From: Maniola hyperantus
Taxonomy: Eukaryota > Arthropoda > Insecta > Lepidoptera > Nymphalidae
Length of the DNA stretch: 64,000 nucleotides
NCBI RefSeq assembly: GCF_902806685.2
Contig: NC_048543.1
Span: 4,630,106 to 4,694,105, forward strand
Direction: 5' to 3'
Within the stretch, counting starts at the first letter, position 1; each line of letters starts with the position of its first letter. The position numbers were made by a program, and so were the translations under genes. The notes under the pieces are model-generated. The model did not search any database, was not told where the DNA came from, and saw only the letters and a list, made by a program, of their open reading frames with translations. Of this stretch, positions 29,635 through 40,230 are shown one piece after another.

Positions 29635-30020
29635 AAGGTTCCGTACCTCAAAAGGAAAAATGGAACCCTTATTGGATCACTTTGTTGTCTATTTGTCGGT
29701 CTGTCAAAAAACCTACAGGGTACTTACCGTTGACCTAGAATCATGAAATTTCGTTGGTAGGTGGGTCTTATAGCTGGTATTAGGGGAGAAATCTGAAAAC
29801 CGTTAATTTGTGGTTACATCACATTAGTATTTTCAATTTTCGAAGTAAGATAACTATATTAAGTGGGGTATAATATGAAAGAGCTTCACTTGTGCATTCC
29901 AAAACAGATTTTTATTTATTTTTATGCATCGTTTTTGAGTTATCGTGCAAAATGTTGAAAAAATACGACTGTAGTAGTGGAACCCTCGTTGCGCGAGCCT
30001 GACTCGCACTTGGCCGGTTT
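29635..30020 (+). repeat. Rep-D interspersed repeat
   Basis: Same order of phrases as at 5045: 'ggttccgtacctcaaaagga', 'aaacctacagggtacttacc', 'gacctagaatcatgaaattt', 'taagtggggtataatatg', 'gttatcgtgcaaaatgttga', 'gcctgactcgcacttggccg'. The GTCT run is reduced. Confidence 0.65.
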
Positions 30021-30244
30021 TTTTTGTCTAATTTAGAAAGCTCGTTGCGCAGAAATTAAATCTCCGGCTTTTGATCACTGATGTTTTACATTACGAATAT
30101 AATTTTGCTAAAACTTGAATAATTTTATTATTTTAGGTAAACTCTTCGCTCTTTATTCAAAATAGGGGTTTCTTATTTATATTCGTATAAGTTCTCATTG
30201 GTATTCTGTGGTATTCCTCGGCAGGGACGTGATAGTTTAAACTA

Positions 30245-30456
30245 ATCGTGAAAGTGTGTCTGTCTGTCTGTCTGTCTGCCTGCCAGTCTTTCACGGCCCA
30301 TCCGTTTTACCGATTTTGACGAAATTTGGTACTTACAGAAATAGCTTGCATCCCGGGAATGGACATAGGCTACTTTTTATCCCGGAAAATTAAAGCATTC
30401 CCATGGGATTTTTAAAAACCTAAATCCAAGCGGACGAAGTCGCGGGCATCATCTAG
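30245..30456 (+). mobile_element. HelA Helitron-like copy
   Basis: 'gtgaaagtgtgtctgtctgt', 'ttcacggcccatccgtttta', 'gcttgcatcccgggaatgga' and 'gcggacgaagtcgcgggcat', with CTAG|T at 30453-30457. 5' end slightly truncated. The stretch 30457-31060 holds nothing I can support. Confidence 0.65.
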
Positions 30457-31062
30457 TCTTCTATAAACAACAATAAGTTAATGGAAATTTTTAAGCACTA
30501 TTAGGGCAACGGCGTCTAATTTTAATCATGATCATTGATGCGTGCCTATAAATTCAAATATCAGACTAACGATTATGGATCTTCAACCAAATGTAGGACA
30601 GGCCGTAATGTCCGCATAAAGTATGATAAATCGCCCCTGTTATCTTACCTACGTACGATTCAATACCCTTTGGATTTGAGCAGGCTTTTTCAAACGAATT
30701 TCTGTAATCTGTGGTTTTAAAACAAACAGCCACACTTAGAGTCGCTAATCGTTACTTAAGATTGAGTTAAAACGAGACAGATTTATGTGAGAGATAATAG
30801 CTCTGGCAACTCTGAGTACGGCTGAAAGAGTATTTATTTTGCTAAAGTTGGTCTAAATGTAACTATTTCAGTTACAGTTTACACTCAGGGATTTTTACAC
30901 TTAATTACTGAGTCTTCAAGCCTCTACAACTTATTCCTGTAAATCAAAATATTCCAAATGGCTTCAATAAAGTACCTAACTAGTTTGTATTAAAGCTTAC
31001 ATACACGCACGCAGACTCACACAGTACCACTTAGTAGGTTTTTAGACCTATGAGAGTCACTG

Positions 31063-31152
31063 TGTACTTTTTATCCCAGAAAATCAAAGAGTTCGAACGG
31101 GAGTTTAAAAAAACTAAATCGACTTGAATGAAGTCGTGAGTATCAGCTAATT
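31063..31152 (+). mobile_element. HelA decayed 3' fragment
   Basis: 'actttttatcccagaaaatc', 'gtttaaaaaaactaaatcga' and 'gaatgaagtcgtgagtatca' are a worn HelA 3' half; CTAG has become 'gctaa'. Confidence 0.45.
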
Positions 31153-31284
31153 GTTTACATAAATATTAACTTGTTCCAAGCTGATACTTAGGCTTATAAT
31201 ATTTCTTTAGGTGGGAGTGATTTTTGGTGTGAGTTGCTCTTAGTCACAGAGTGAAGATGAAAGTGAATACTTAATAGAAGGTGT

Positions 31285-31830
31285 CCGTCTTACTATAAGG
31301 CCAGGCCGCACCAGACCGGCGATCGCGACGCGACGCGACGGCGACAACGCAGCAACAAACGTTCACAAACAAGATGGCCGCACCGCCGCGCCGACATGTG
31401 AAATTTATTCGATTAGGTATATCTTGCGACTTTTTCAAATGTACTACAGCTAACATGAGTGTCCGCACTGAATATATTGTTTCGGCGATTAGCAGGGCCG
31501 TCTTTACCCGGGGGTTCAAGGGGTGCGGTGCACCCGGGCGCAGAGTCCTAGGGGGCGCAAGCCGACCGCCCATAAATTGACCTGCCTACCTAGCTAGATT
31601 TGATTTCGGGCGGTGCCGAAAGGGTAACAAATGTAATATGCCTTCAATGGGAAATATTGTGAAAAATTTCGCGCTCGCTTCGCTCGCGCTTTATCGATTT
31701 ATAAATTTGATTTGGTTTGATTTTCGAGGGTGCCGAAAAGGACACAAATATGCATTTCCCTTGAGCGATATTTAAAAAAAATTCGCGCTCGTTTTGCTCG
31801 CGCTTTCTAAGGTTTTGAGTACCTAGATTT
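31285..31830 (+). mobile_element. Unclassified DNA-transposon-like fragments
   Basis: 31285-31370 is a GC-rich 'gcgacgcgacgcgacggcga' segment. 31496-31560 reads 'cagggccgtctttacccggg', which resembles the terminal sequence of hAT-type elements, followed by two rounds of 'tcgcgctcg(c/t)tt(c/t)gctcgcgct'. No transposase seen. Confidence 0.35.
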
Positions 31831-31902
31831 TACTTATTTTCTGTCATTTTTCCATTTAAATATAAATTTATTTCGCGCTTGCTTCGCTCGCGGTTGTAAC
31901 TA

Positions 31903-32070
31903 ATGTGCGCGACAGGTTGAAATGGCAATCGGGGTGGGGACGCTGCGCACGGCACACACCTGCATAGCCCCCGCGCTAGCCCGGTACGAGATAGCACCGG
32001 TGACGTGCGGGTGTGCCGGGCATCCCCCTGCCTCATTTCCCAATTGCCAGCTCGACCTGTCGCGTACTAT
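31903..32070. mobile_element. PalF palindromic MITE, copy 7
   Basis: 'gcgcgacaggttgaaatggc' on the left, 'ccagctcgacctgtcgcgta' on the right; GC-rich centre. Confidence 0.7.
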
Positions 32071-32159
32071 ATGTGTACTGGTAATTGTTATATACTTTTA
32101 ATACTCGGATACTGAAAAATTTTTGGATATTCTAGTGTAACCCCAATTGTACACAAACA

Positions 32160-32237
32160 TATACAAAGACACTCACATATGCACACTTATACGTGCTCAT
32201 TCACTTACACCCCCACACACACGCACTCACGCACACA

Positions 32238-32275
<38 letters not shown>

Positions 32276-32545
32276 TAACATGGACTTCCACGCACATAAT
32301 ATTTTCTTTAGCTCTTTAGTTTAGTTAGTATGTTAGTTAGTATGTAGTTAGCTTTGTACTCACCGAGCTGGAGGCCCTGTTTTCCGAGACACAGTTTCTA
32401 CTAGTTCGGAAAACAGGTGCACAGTATTGTTTTAGTAAGAATTTTATAATAATTAGTTTTAAGGTACCTACGTGTCAATACTAACAAAAATATGATTTTG
32501 TATCTGGTAAAATAAATGATTTTATTATTATTGTTATTATATATT
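32160..32545 (+). mobile_element. (CA)n microsatellite and LINE 3' end
   Basis: A pure CA run lies at about 32236-32273 within a CA-rich block. Downstream, 'ccctgttttccga' and 'tcggaaaacaggtgc' form a stem (32378-32423), and the sequence ends in 'taaaataaatgattttatta' with ATT repeats, as some CR1/Jockey-like 3' ends do. No coding part. Confidence 0.4.
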
Positions 32546-32717
32546 ATTTGCTCTCACGCCCGTGTACAAAATAGATACATATAAAAGCCAAAAAAGTTTA
32601 TAATAAACTTACATACATAAAAATAAATAAACCTACATAACCATTACATACATACATATTTGTACCGGGCGGAGGATTACACCCCGGCAGGGGAGACCAA
32701 ACGGCCGGGGGTCAGGG

Positions 32718-33512
32718 TTACAGGTGAAGAAATCGGCGGACTATCCTAGCCGAGTCCAGCAAGACCGCTTTTTGCATCCTGGCTGCGAGCGAACTGCCAC
32801 GGAACCCCAGTCGCCTCAGATGTTGAGCGAGGCTGACTGGGATCAACCCATTCGCAGATATGACGATTGGGATGATTTCAGTGGACTCCACATGCCACAT
32901 GTCGGAAACCTCGTGAGCCAGATCGAGATACTTACGCTTTTTCTCCGTCTCAGCTCTCACGAGGTTTTCGTCATACGGAATGGTGATATCCACCAAAAAC
33001 ACCCTCGACTGTGCCCGGTCCACCACCACGATGTCAGGCTTATTCGCTAGAATAGTCCTGTCCGTGATGATGGACCGGTCCCAATAGAGCCGGACTCCGT
33101 CGCGCTCGAGTACCGGCACCGGTGTGTACTTGTAATACGGCAGCCTCTCATCCAGGAGACCGTACTTCAGAGCAAGCTCTTGGTGAAGGATTTTGGCTGC
33201 TTGGTTGTGTCTGTGCAGATACTCAGTGTTGGCAAGCGCTGAGCATCCCGAAAGCACATGTCTGAGTGACTCGCCGGGATGGCGACAAGCTCGACAGATG
33301 TCGTGAGTGCCGTCCTTCAGAATGTACTTTCGGTAGTTCCGCGTCTTGACCACCTGATCTTGTATCGCACAGACAAAACCCTCGGTTTCCCCGAAGAGGT
33401 CACCAAAGCGCAACCACTGCACGGACGCTTTTTTATCTACGTGTGGCTCATTAAGAGCTTTAAAAAAGCGTCCGTGCAGCTCCTTCTCCCTCCATACGGC
33501 CCGGGAAATCAA
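32718..33512 (-). pseudogene. C-terminal part of an R2/NeSL/Hero-type LINE: zinc knuckle and restriction-like endonuclease
   Basis: A 264-codon open frame with no stops. A CCHC knuckle (C73, C76, H85, C90 in CRACRHPGESLRHVLSGC) is followed by conserved HRHNQAAKILHQELALKYGL. The endonuclease core follows: KPD at 158-160, D175 in VFLVDITIP and the basic EKKRKYLDLAHEV, i.e. the PD-(D/E)xK pattern of restriction-like endonucleases that nick target DNA in R2-like elements. The reverse transcriptase that should precede it is absent: at about 33498 the sequence switches to HelA Helitron-like sequence. So this is a 5'-truncated copy, or a fragment carried by the Helitron-like element. The ATG given is just the first Met in the fragment. 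The plus-strand ORFs here are shadows. Confidence 0.7.
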
Positions 33513-33573
33513 AGAGTTCCCGCGGGATTTTTAAGAACCTAAATCCACGCGTATGAAGTCACGGGTATAGTGT
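33499..33573 (+). mobile_element. HelA 3' half abutting the endonuclease fragment
   Basis: 'gggaaatcaaagagttcccg', 'gggatttttaagaacctaaa' and 'cacgcgtatgaagtcacggg', with the terminal CTAG decayed ('gtgtagtg'). The matching 5' half is not found on the far side of the endonuclease fragment. Confidence 0.5.
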
Positions 33574-33735
33574 AGTGTTAATAAAGAGGGGCAGTTTTGA
33601 CATCAATGGGTGATACCAGACAACTCGCACAATCCAGAGAATTTAATTTGAAGCGAGAGCCGAGAGGCATCGCTTGGCGGAGTGTTGATAGGATGCCTGT
33701 TCTTTATTCTTGCCTTTATTCGTTTTGAATCTGTA

Positions 33736-33915
33736 CTAGCTAATACCCTCGAATTCATTCGCATGAATTTAGTTGGAACTCTTTGATTTTCCTGGACGAA
33801 AAGTAAGCCTATATCCTTCCCTAAAATGTATCTATCTCTGTATTAAATTTCGTCAAAAATAGTTAAATAGCTAGGCCGTAAAAAGCTAACAGACAGACTG
33901 ACACAATTTCTTATA
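33736..33915 (-). mobile_element. HelA decayed copy
   Basis: CTAG at 33736; 'gaactctttgattttcctgg', 'aaaaagctaacagacagact' recall HelA read in reverse. Confidence 0.5.
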
Positions 33916-33920
33916 TTTTA

Positions 33921-34100
33921 CTAGCTGATGCCCGCGACTTCGTACGCGTGGATTTAGGGTTTTAAAAATCCCGTGGGAACTACTTGATTTGATTGAACTA
34001 TACCCATGCAAAAAATCACGTCGATCCGTTCCTCCGTTGCGACGTGATTGAAGGACAAACCAACAAACAAACACACTTTCACATTTATAATAGGGGTAGT
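33921..34100 (-). mobile_element. HelC Helitron-like element, reference copy
   Basis: CTAG at 33921, 'gatgcccgcgacttcgtacg', 'cgtggatttagggttttaaa', 'gcgacgtgattgaaggacaa' and an AAAC tract before 'cacactttcacatttataat'. Uninterrupted, it shows the normal arrangement for the nested case at 2442-3237. The next 340 bp hold no feature. Confidence 0.6.
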
Positions 34101-34440
34101 GATAAATTAAGTGCGGATGAGACCCATAGAAGTCATTTCACTTAAATATTTAACGATTGTTACAAGGCTCTCAGCGTAGGAGCAATATGATACACGGATC
34201 CAAGATGGCGAAAAGTTAACCAAATTACCTACTCGCTATAACCCTAACCTTACCCAAAATGTCATGGAGATATCGTTTCAAATTAATTAGAGCATGTTAC
34301 GACATCATTTATTTTAAAACAACAACGATTATGGGCTTAAAATACAGGTATGTACGAAATGCTTTTCAGTTTCTTTACTACTAATACTTATACATAATTA
34401 ATTATATCTTATCTTTCTTTTATTTTTAACATCATTCTTT

Positions 34441-34800
34441 GTGTTTTCTATAAATTTTCTCTGGTCTGTCTGGCGTTGACTGTGCTACGTCGTCGTTGTA
34501 CGTTGGTGACGTCGCTATGACAAATCGTTACTGCAATATTATGACGTAATGTCCTATCTTTTTTTTTGATACTTTTATTGACAGAAGTAATTCGCAAATC
34601 CAAATATGTTACATCGCTTTGGCTAATTTTCACCCTACCGGCAAAGAAGTGCCGCCAAATAATTTAGCATTCTGATAAGTACCTACTTACAAAGCAGCGT
34701 AGAAATTGGTTAGGGTTAAGATTCAACTGCCATACCCGTCAGCTTCCATCTGCATCGCTTCTTAGAACGAGGTAGATTGTCTTCGTGCGATTACAGTCAA
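34441..34800 (+). repeat. S2 SINE body fragments
   Basis: 'ttttctctggtctgtctggc' and 'caccctaccggcaaagaagt' with 'tttagcattctg' and 'cagcttccatctgcatcgct' match the S2 body at 60885-61030, in order but separated by extra sequence. Confidence 0.4.
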
Positions 34801-35076
34801 GGATTAACATGTCATCAAATAAATAAATAAACATCCCTTATGCTGAATGCCTTATGTTGAATGTCGATTATTATGGTAACGGTCTGTCAATAACATATTG
34901 GCTTCATATGAATTTCTCACGCCCCAGTGTGTTGTTTCCTACGGGTCGTGTGTTTTATGATCCTTGACACGGCAATCCAAATGGGACTTTTTATTTATTG
35001 CTAGCTTTTTCACTCGCCACTTTTGTTCCTGTAGTTTTGTAGATTTATCATTTCACATATACGTAAGTATAATGCG

Positions 35077-35366
35077 TAAAAAATGACTTCTCACGCGCCA
35101 TTTTAACTGCATGTGTCAAATTTCATGTCAAAAGTACGATTTTAGTCACAAAAAAAGTGGCCACGGTGATAGGGACAAAACATAATCATTTTGTCACGTT
35201 CTAATAAGAGCTTAAATGCATTTAGCTATCTCGCTCTAATAGTAAGTGTCACAATAGGGCTACTTCTAATAGTCCTTGTTCTGAGATTTTAGTCCTTTTT
35301 ATAAAGGTGTATTGACATGACAGTTTCTCATAGAGTTAAAATGGCGCGTGAAAAATCATTTTGTAA
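35077..35366. mobile_element. MITE with ~33-bp inverted ends
   Basis: Left 'tcacgcgccattttaactgc', right 'gagttaaaatggcgcgtgaa'; outer parts 'aaaaatgactt' / 'aatcattttgtaatg' are weakly inverted. No ORF. Confidence 0.55.
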
Positions 35367-35426
35367 TGACTAAATCCGCCCGTGTCGAACTCGTAAAAAT
35401 CAAGTATTAGAGCGAACTAAGTACAA

Positions 35427-35607
35427 ATTCATTTAGGTTTTTTAAAATCCCGTGGGAACTCTTTGATTTTCCGGGATAAAAAGTAGCCTCTATGTCACTC
35501 TCCATGTCAGTAACTATACCCATGGAAAATTTTGTTGACCCGTTGCTCCGTTGTGACGTGATTGAAGGACAAACCAACAAACAAACACAGTTTCACCATT
35601 ATGAGAA
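35427..35607 (-). mobile_element. HelC truncated copy
   Basis: 'gggaactctttgattttccg', 'gggataaaaagtagcc', 'gacgtgattgaaggacaaac'. CTAG-end hairpin is missing. A CACCGT-rich patch at 35738-35780 follows; 35781-36480 holds nothing else. Confidence 0.5.
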
Positions 35608-36480
35608 GTGATGAGTAGTGATGTTCTCCTGACCGAATTTCAACCACAGCAGTAACTTTTTGAAGCGAAGCTTTCTTTCGGACGTCGTGTCGTCGTGCGC
35701 TCGGATTCCGGGAAGTAAAATGGGAAAAAGTCGTAATCATCACCGTCACCATCACCGTCAACACCACCGTCACCGCCGCTGAGGAAAGAAATATTCTTTT
35801 CATTCATAGTTCGTCACCTCTGGTGGTCACTGTGTATGCTCTAGCAGTCTCTATTCTCTCTCTCATATAGTTAGTTCCTTTGCTTACTTAGTCAATTTTT
35901 GCCCCTAAATCGTAACCGCAAATCTGGATAGCAACTTTTTATTTTACTTGACTTCTTCAAATTTACTGGCTGACTGACTGGACTGGATTGGATCATACTG
36001 CCTAGTCTAGTCTAGTCCAGTCAAAACAATTTTCCCTATACGACCTAATGTGAATCATACAATCATCACCTTTTCTTATAAATTACAAGCAAAAATAGCT
36101 GAAAGTAACCTAGTCACCATGACCGCGAGCGATAGCGAGAAAGAAAACTATTTATACGTGAATCCGTTATAACTAAGAACTTACTCATAACAACTACAGT
36201 AACTTATTTTAGAGTTATGGTACTCTGGTGTATAAGTTATAACAAAACTTTTCAACTGTATATACCTAATTCTTCTACATAAAATAATATTTTTATGAAG
36301 TTTTTACCTCGTTCAAATTGCATTTTCTAATTAAAACAAAAAGACTGACTCGCGTAAAATGGACCAATATTTTTGGTACCAGTCCATGATGACTGAAGAA
36401 AATAAAAGAAGAACTCAAAATATCAGAATCTCTTGTAGAAATTACTGTCTTGCTCTGAGTAGGTTTCTTATACATTACTA

Positions 36481-36652
36481 TAGCTTATGCTCGCAACTTC
36501 GTCCGCGTGGACTATACAAATTTCATGCGTCAGAATAGCTCCCTATTATGACGCAGCCAGCCTGCATGCCAAATTTCAGCCCGATCCATCCAGTAGTTTG
36601 AGCTGTGCGTTGATAGATCAGTCATTCAGTCAGCTTTTCCTTTTATATAGAT
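36481..36652 (-). mobile_element. HelB copy
   Basis: 'gcttatgctcgcaacttcgt', 'ccgcgtggactatacaaatt', 'gcatgccaaatttcagcccg', 'gagctgtgcgttgatagatc'. The CTAG is mutated to 'tatag'. From 36653 to 37794 I see no supported feature. Confidence 0.55.
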
Positions 36653-37794
36653 TATAGGAATAAAAAATTACTCGAATTACCTATGTAAGAAATAAAATCT
36701 AATTTCACAAAATATGTGCACCACCAACACACATAAAGTCGTAGCATTTCTTGCATTTATATTTTCCTGTCCATTTATTAGTACAGAAGTTTTACTCCCC
36801 TGTCAAAGTTTAAAGTAAACGTTTCATGTATCTACTGCTAAAGTTACTCGCTTAAGCTAGATTCATGTTATCCTGGTAGATATATTTAGAACTTTCCTGT
36901 GAAATACTTACTAGCCAGTCATGTTATCCTGTAGATATAATATGCAGAACTTTCCTATGAAATCTTCAGAGTAAGTTTGTAAAGAAATTATGCAATAGGG
37001 AAATGCGTGAATAAGTTTAAATGCGAAGTCAAACTCTAACATAAATCTGCTTTTACTCAGGTATTTACGTAAAGATAAGATTTCTGTGACTAATGGTCGA
37101 TTCAGGTCTTTTTACCCGACTGCGCAAAGGTGGTTGCTGTTATAATATATTGTATATATATATTGCTATAATGTTGGGTAAGTAATAAGTTCATCGAAGA
37201 TGCCAGTCTAATAAACTCAAATAAAGAAATACGGCAATAGGGTCTTGGACTGTAGAAAAAAAATTATGTGATTTTTTGTATAGCGGTAGTTTATTATGAG
37301 GTTAGAATTGCAGCTTGAAAAGTTTCAAAAACGTCCGTGACAGGCAAGAACTCAGGTTATTCCATAAGTGTTCTACGTTGGAATACCAAACTAAGGTAAT
37401 ATTACCGTAGTTTCAGTTATAAACATATCAGGACAAAAGTGTGGGGACAGGATATCGCCTTACGTATCTACTCCAGTAACTTTAGTTGGATTTATGTTAC
37501 CCTAGGGTACATCTGAAACTTTCCTGCAAGGATTATCCTTAGTCAAGTTTCTACAGCAACAAGAAACGATACTTGTATGATATGAAATATAAATAAATGT
37601 GCAAAAAAGTAACTTTCGTATACAATACACAATTGTTATGTTATCACTAAGCACTAGGCTCTCATAAACTATCAGTCATAAGGGCATGTTCCCAAAACTA
37701 TAAAGGTTCAATTTATTTTTATGTAAGTAATTTATTTTTAGATGTTTTTTTGCTTGGCGTGAGAGTAAGTAAAATATTATAATAATATAAAATA

Positions 37795-38071
37795 CTAGAT
37801 GATGCCCGCGACTTTGTCCGCGTGGATTTAGGTTTTTAAAAATCCCATAGAAACTCTTTGATTTTCTGGGATAAAAAGTAGCCTATGTCCTTCCCCGGGA
37901 TCCAAGCTATCTCTGTACCAAATTTCCTCAAAATCGGTTGAACGGATGGGTCGTGAAAGGCAAAGGCTAGCAGACAGACAGACAGAGATAGACAGACAGA
38001 CAGAAGGACAAACAGATAGACAGACAGACAGACACACTTTTGCATTTATAATATTAGTATGGAAGTATGGA
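37795..38071 (-). mobile_element. HelA Helitron-like element, complete
   Basis: CTAG at 37795-37798 and GA|T (TC on the minus strand) at 38070-38072. Full set of phrases: 'gatgcccgcgactttgtccg', 'gggataaaaagtagcctatg', 'ttccccgggatccaagctat', 'gcagacagacagacagagat' and 'tgcatttataatattagtat'. The microsatellite covers 37972-38032. Confidence 0.7.
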
Positions 38072-38129
38072 TAATGTCCTTCCAACCAAATTTTGGATAC
38101 GGTGCGGCTAATCTCCGTAGAATTTAGCC

Positions 38130-38570
38130 ATCTGTGATTTTGTGGTGCAAATGTGCGTGCGCAAACACAGGTGCGCTCTCTATTCCCTCATCCTCATGGC
38201 CCATGGGACGGCAATCCGACACGACCGGAGAGCGATCAGGCGCAGGAGTTTACGTGCTCTACGAAGCACGGGGGTAAATATCCCCAGTTTTCCTTACGGC
38301 TAGTACCTACTGAAAATTTCTTGACAGAAAAACCCAACACTTTACCTACTATTTTCATGAGATCAGGCGCAGGACTTTACGTGTTCTACGAAGCACGGAA
38401 GTAAATATCCCAATTTTTAGTTCTCTAGGCTCAGTACTAGCCGGAAGGAAAAATTGACAGAAAAACTCAACACTTTACCTATTTTTCACCCGACTGAGAA
38501 TCGAACCCAGAACCACCTGCAGTCGAACATGCTAAACACTCTGGACCAACGACAGACAAGAGCTAAATAT
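38130..38570 (-). mobile_element. S3 tRNA-derived SINE with internal tandem duplication
   Basis: On the minus strand a tRNA-like head (B box 'ctgggttcgattctcagtcg', 38493-38512) precedes a body with 'ccgtgcttcgtagaacacgt'. The body segment 'gatcaggcgcagga' ... 'aagcacgg(g/a)' ... 'aacactttacct' appears twice (38237-38345 and 38361-38480), a local duplication of about 124 bp. The far end 'ggcaatccgacacgaccgga' is typical of a common lepidopteran repeat. Confidence 0.5.
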
Positions 38571-39001
38571 TTAAACATCTTAGCATTTAAGATTTAAGGT
38601 TTCCCTTTCATTATGATTAAAATGTAAGTACTTCTTTGATGTCTATATTAATTTCCCTTTCTATTGTCATACTAAATTATCCTTTATTCAAAGTTAGTAC
38701 AATAGAATTGTAGATAGAATTTGATGATGATGAGAAAACTATAACGCAATTAATTCTGTTAAGAGCACATTCAGCTAAATCCAGACTAAACGGTCTAAGA
38801 TCTCAGTGCCGCCAGACTTTACTTATTTTCTGAGACACACAAATCACAATTTGTGGGACAGATTAATGTTAGTGAGCACCTTAAACGTACCTACGCATAT
38901 TTGGTAGCTGGCCAATTTGGTATCAGCTGCTAAAGGTCAGAGTGCCGATTTTTATTTTTATTCCCTGAGCTGCCTGAGCATCATGATAATAATTAATTAA
39001 T

Positions 39002-39436
39002 AAACCGGTCAAGTGCGAATCAGGCTCGCGCAACGTGAGTTCCGTACAGTCGTATTTTTAGACATTTTGCACGATAATTAAAAAACTATGATACATAAAA
39101 ATAAATAAAATTCGGTTTTAGAATGCTTAGGTGAAGCCCTTTCATATTATGTTACCCCACTTGATATAGTTATCTTACTTCAAATATTGAAAATACTAAT
39201 TATTAAATCATGACCACAATTTAATTTTCTTTGTGTGATGTGACCACAAATTCACAGTTTTCAGATTTTTCCTCTAATGTCTGCTATAAGACCTACCTAC
39301 CTACCAAATTTAATGATTCTAGGTCAACGGGAAGTACCCTGTAGGTTTCTTGATAGACCGACAGACAGACAGACAGACAGACAACAAAGTGATCCTATAA
39401 GGGTTCCGTTTTTCCTTTTGAGGTACGGAACCCTAA
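39002..39436 (-). repeat. Rep-D interspersed repeat
   Basis: Reverse of the 5045 copy: 'accggtcaagtgcgaatcag' at the left, (GACA)n at 39358-39382 and 'ttgaggtacggaaccctaat' at the right. Complete except for small deletions. Confidence 0.65.
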
Positions 39437-39521
39437 TTACGAATCAGACTAAAAGTAAGACAAAATAATTAGTAATTGTTATTTTTATCTGCGGTTTAAG
39501 ATTAGTTCAGTAGTGGTTGCT

Positions 39522-39555
39522 ATGAAACTGCTTCAAGCGTCACTCAGAAAAGCAG
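39522..39555 (+). other. Possible short first coding exon
   Basis: ATG opens MKLLQASLRKA and leads straight into a perfect donor (G|gtaagtatt at 39556). 'ttcagtag' 18 nt upstream resembles an insect initiator. No partner exon was found within the window, so this could be chance. Confidence 0.2.
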
Positions 39556-40088
39556 GTAAGTATTATTGGAATATATTTGGCAAATAATTATTGAGATATC
39601 CTTCCAAAACTTGCGCGAGGCAGGTACACAGGTCACAATGCGTAGAGGTTTACCGTAAGATATACTTAATTACTCTATTAAAAAAATGCAAAATAAATAA
39701 TTTAATAACCTCGTATAACTATCGTAACCTCTAATTATCCAGTTCACGATCTAAGCACCGAAGGTATTCGAGTCTTGGAGAAAGACTGAAATAAAAACCG
39801 TCAAAACACCCGAATATTTTATACAAATACTTTCAATATTCGACTAGGACATCGCAACAGATCAAACAATATTTCGAATTAATAATGATATTAGGGCGGA
39901 TTTAACCAATTTACGGATCAGCCGTCGGCCGCGGCCGGTCCGATGATCGGCCCGCAATGCGACGCGGCACCATTTTGCCAGAAGCTACACGAAAATGTCA
40001 ACAAAACTTCACTAATGGTTCGTAATATTGCATTTGCTGTAACAAAATCGGCTTATCAGGTTTTCAGTTGACTCTAGTTGAAAAGTGT

Positions 40089-40100
40089 GAAAAGACACTT
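40089..40100 (+). repeat. Target-site duplication, left copy
   Basis: 'gaaaagacactt' matches 45531-45542 exactly; it lies next to the poly(A) end of the LINE. Confidence 0.85.
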
Positions 40101-40123
40101 TTTTTTTTTTTTTTTTTTTAATC

Positions 40124-40129
40124 TTTATT
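40124..40129 (-). terminator. LINE poly(A) signal AATAAA
   Basis: AATAAA on the minus strand, 4 nt before the A-run that ends the element. Confidence 0.5.
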
Positions 40130-40230
40130 TTTTTGGGACTTTTGCCCGACACGGACACGCCAGCCCCATCGTAACCTAAATTACAATCTAAATTTCAAAA
40201 TGGAGTGCAACAGATAGACCCGAAGAGATA

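Noticed and set aside
31271..31580. Overlapping 68- and 100-aa ORFs on both strands
   Set aside because: They run through GC-rich repeat sequence; open on both strands because of composition, with no splice context.
32724..33542. Plus-strand ORFs of 87 and 108 aa
   Set aside because: Opposite-strand shadows of the endonuclease fragment; the minus strand carries the recognisable motifs.
37828..38085. ORF rich in CLSV repeats (also 49644-49856)
   Set aside because: Translation of the GTCT/GACA microsatellite inside HelA elements, not a protein.
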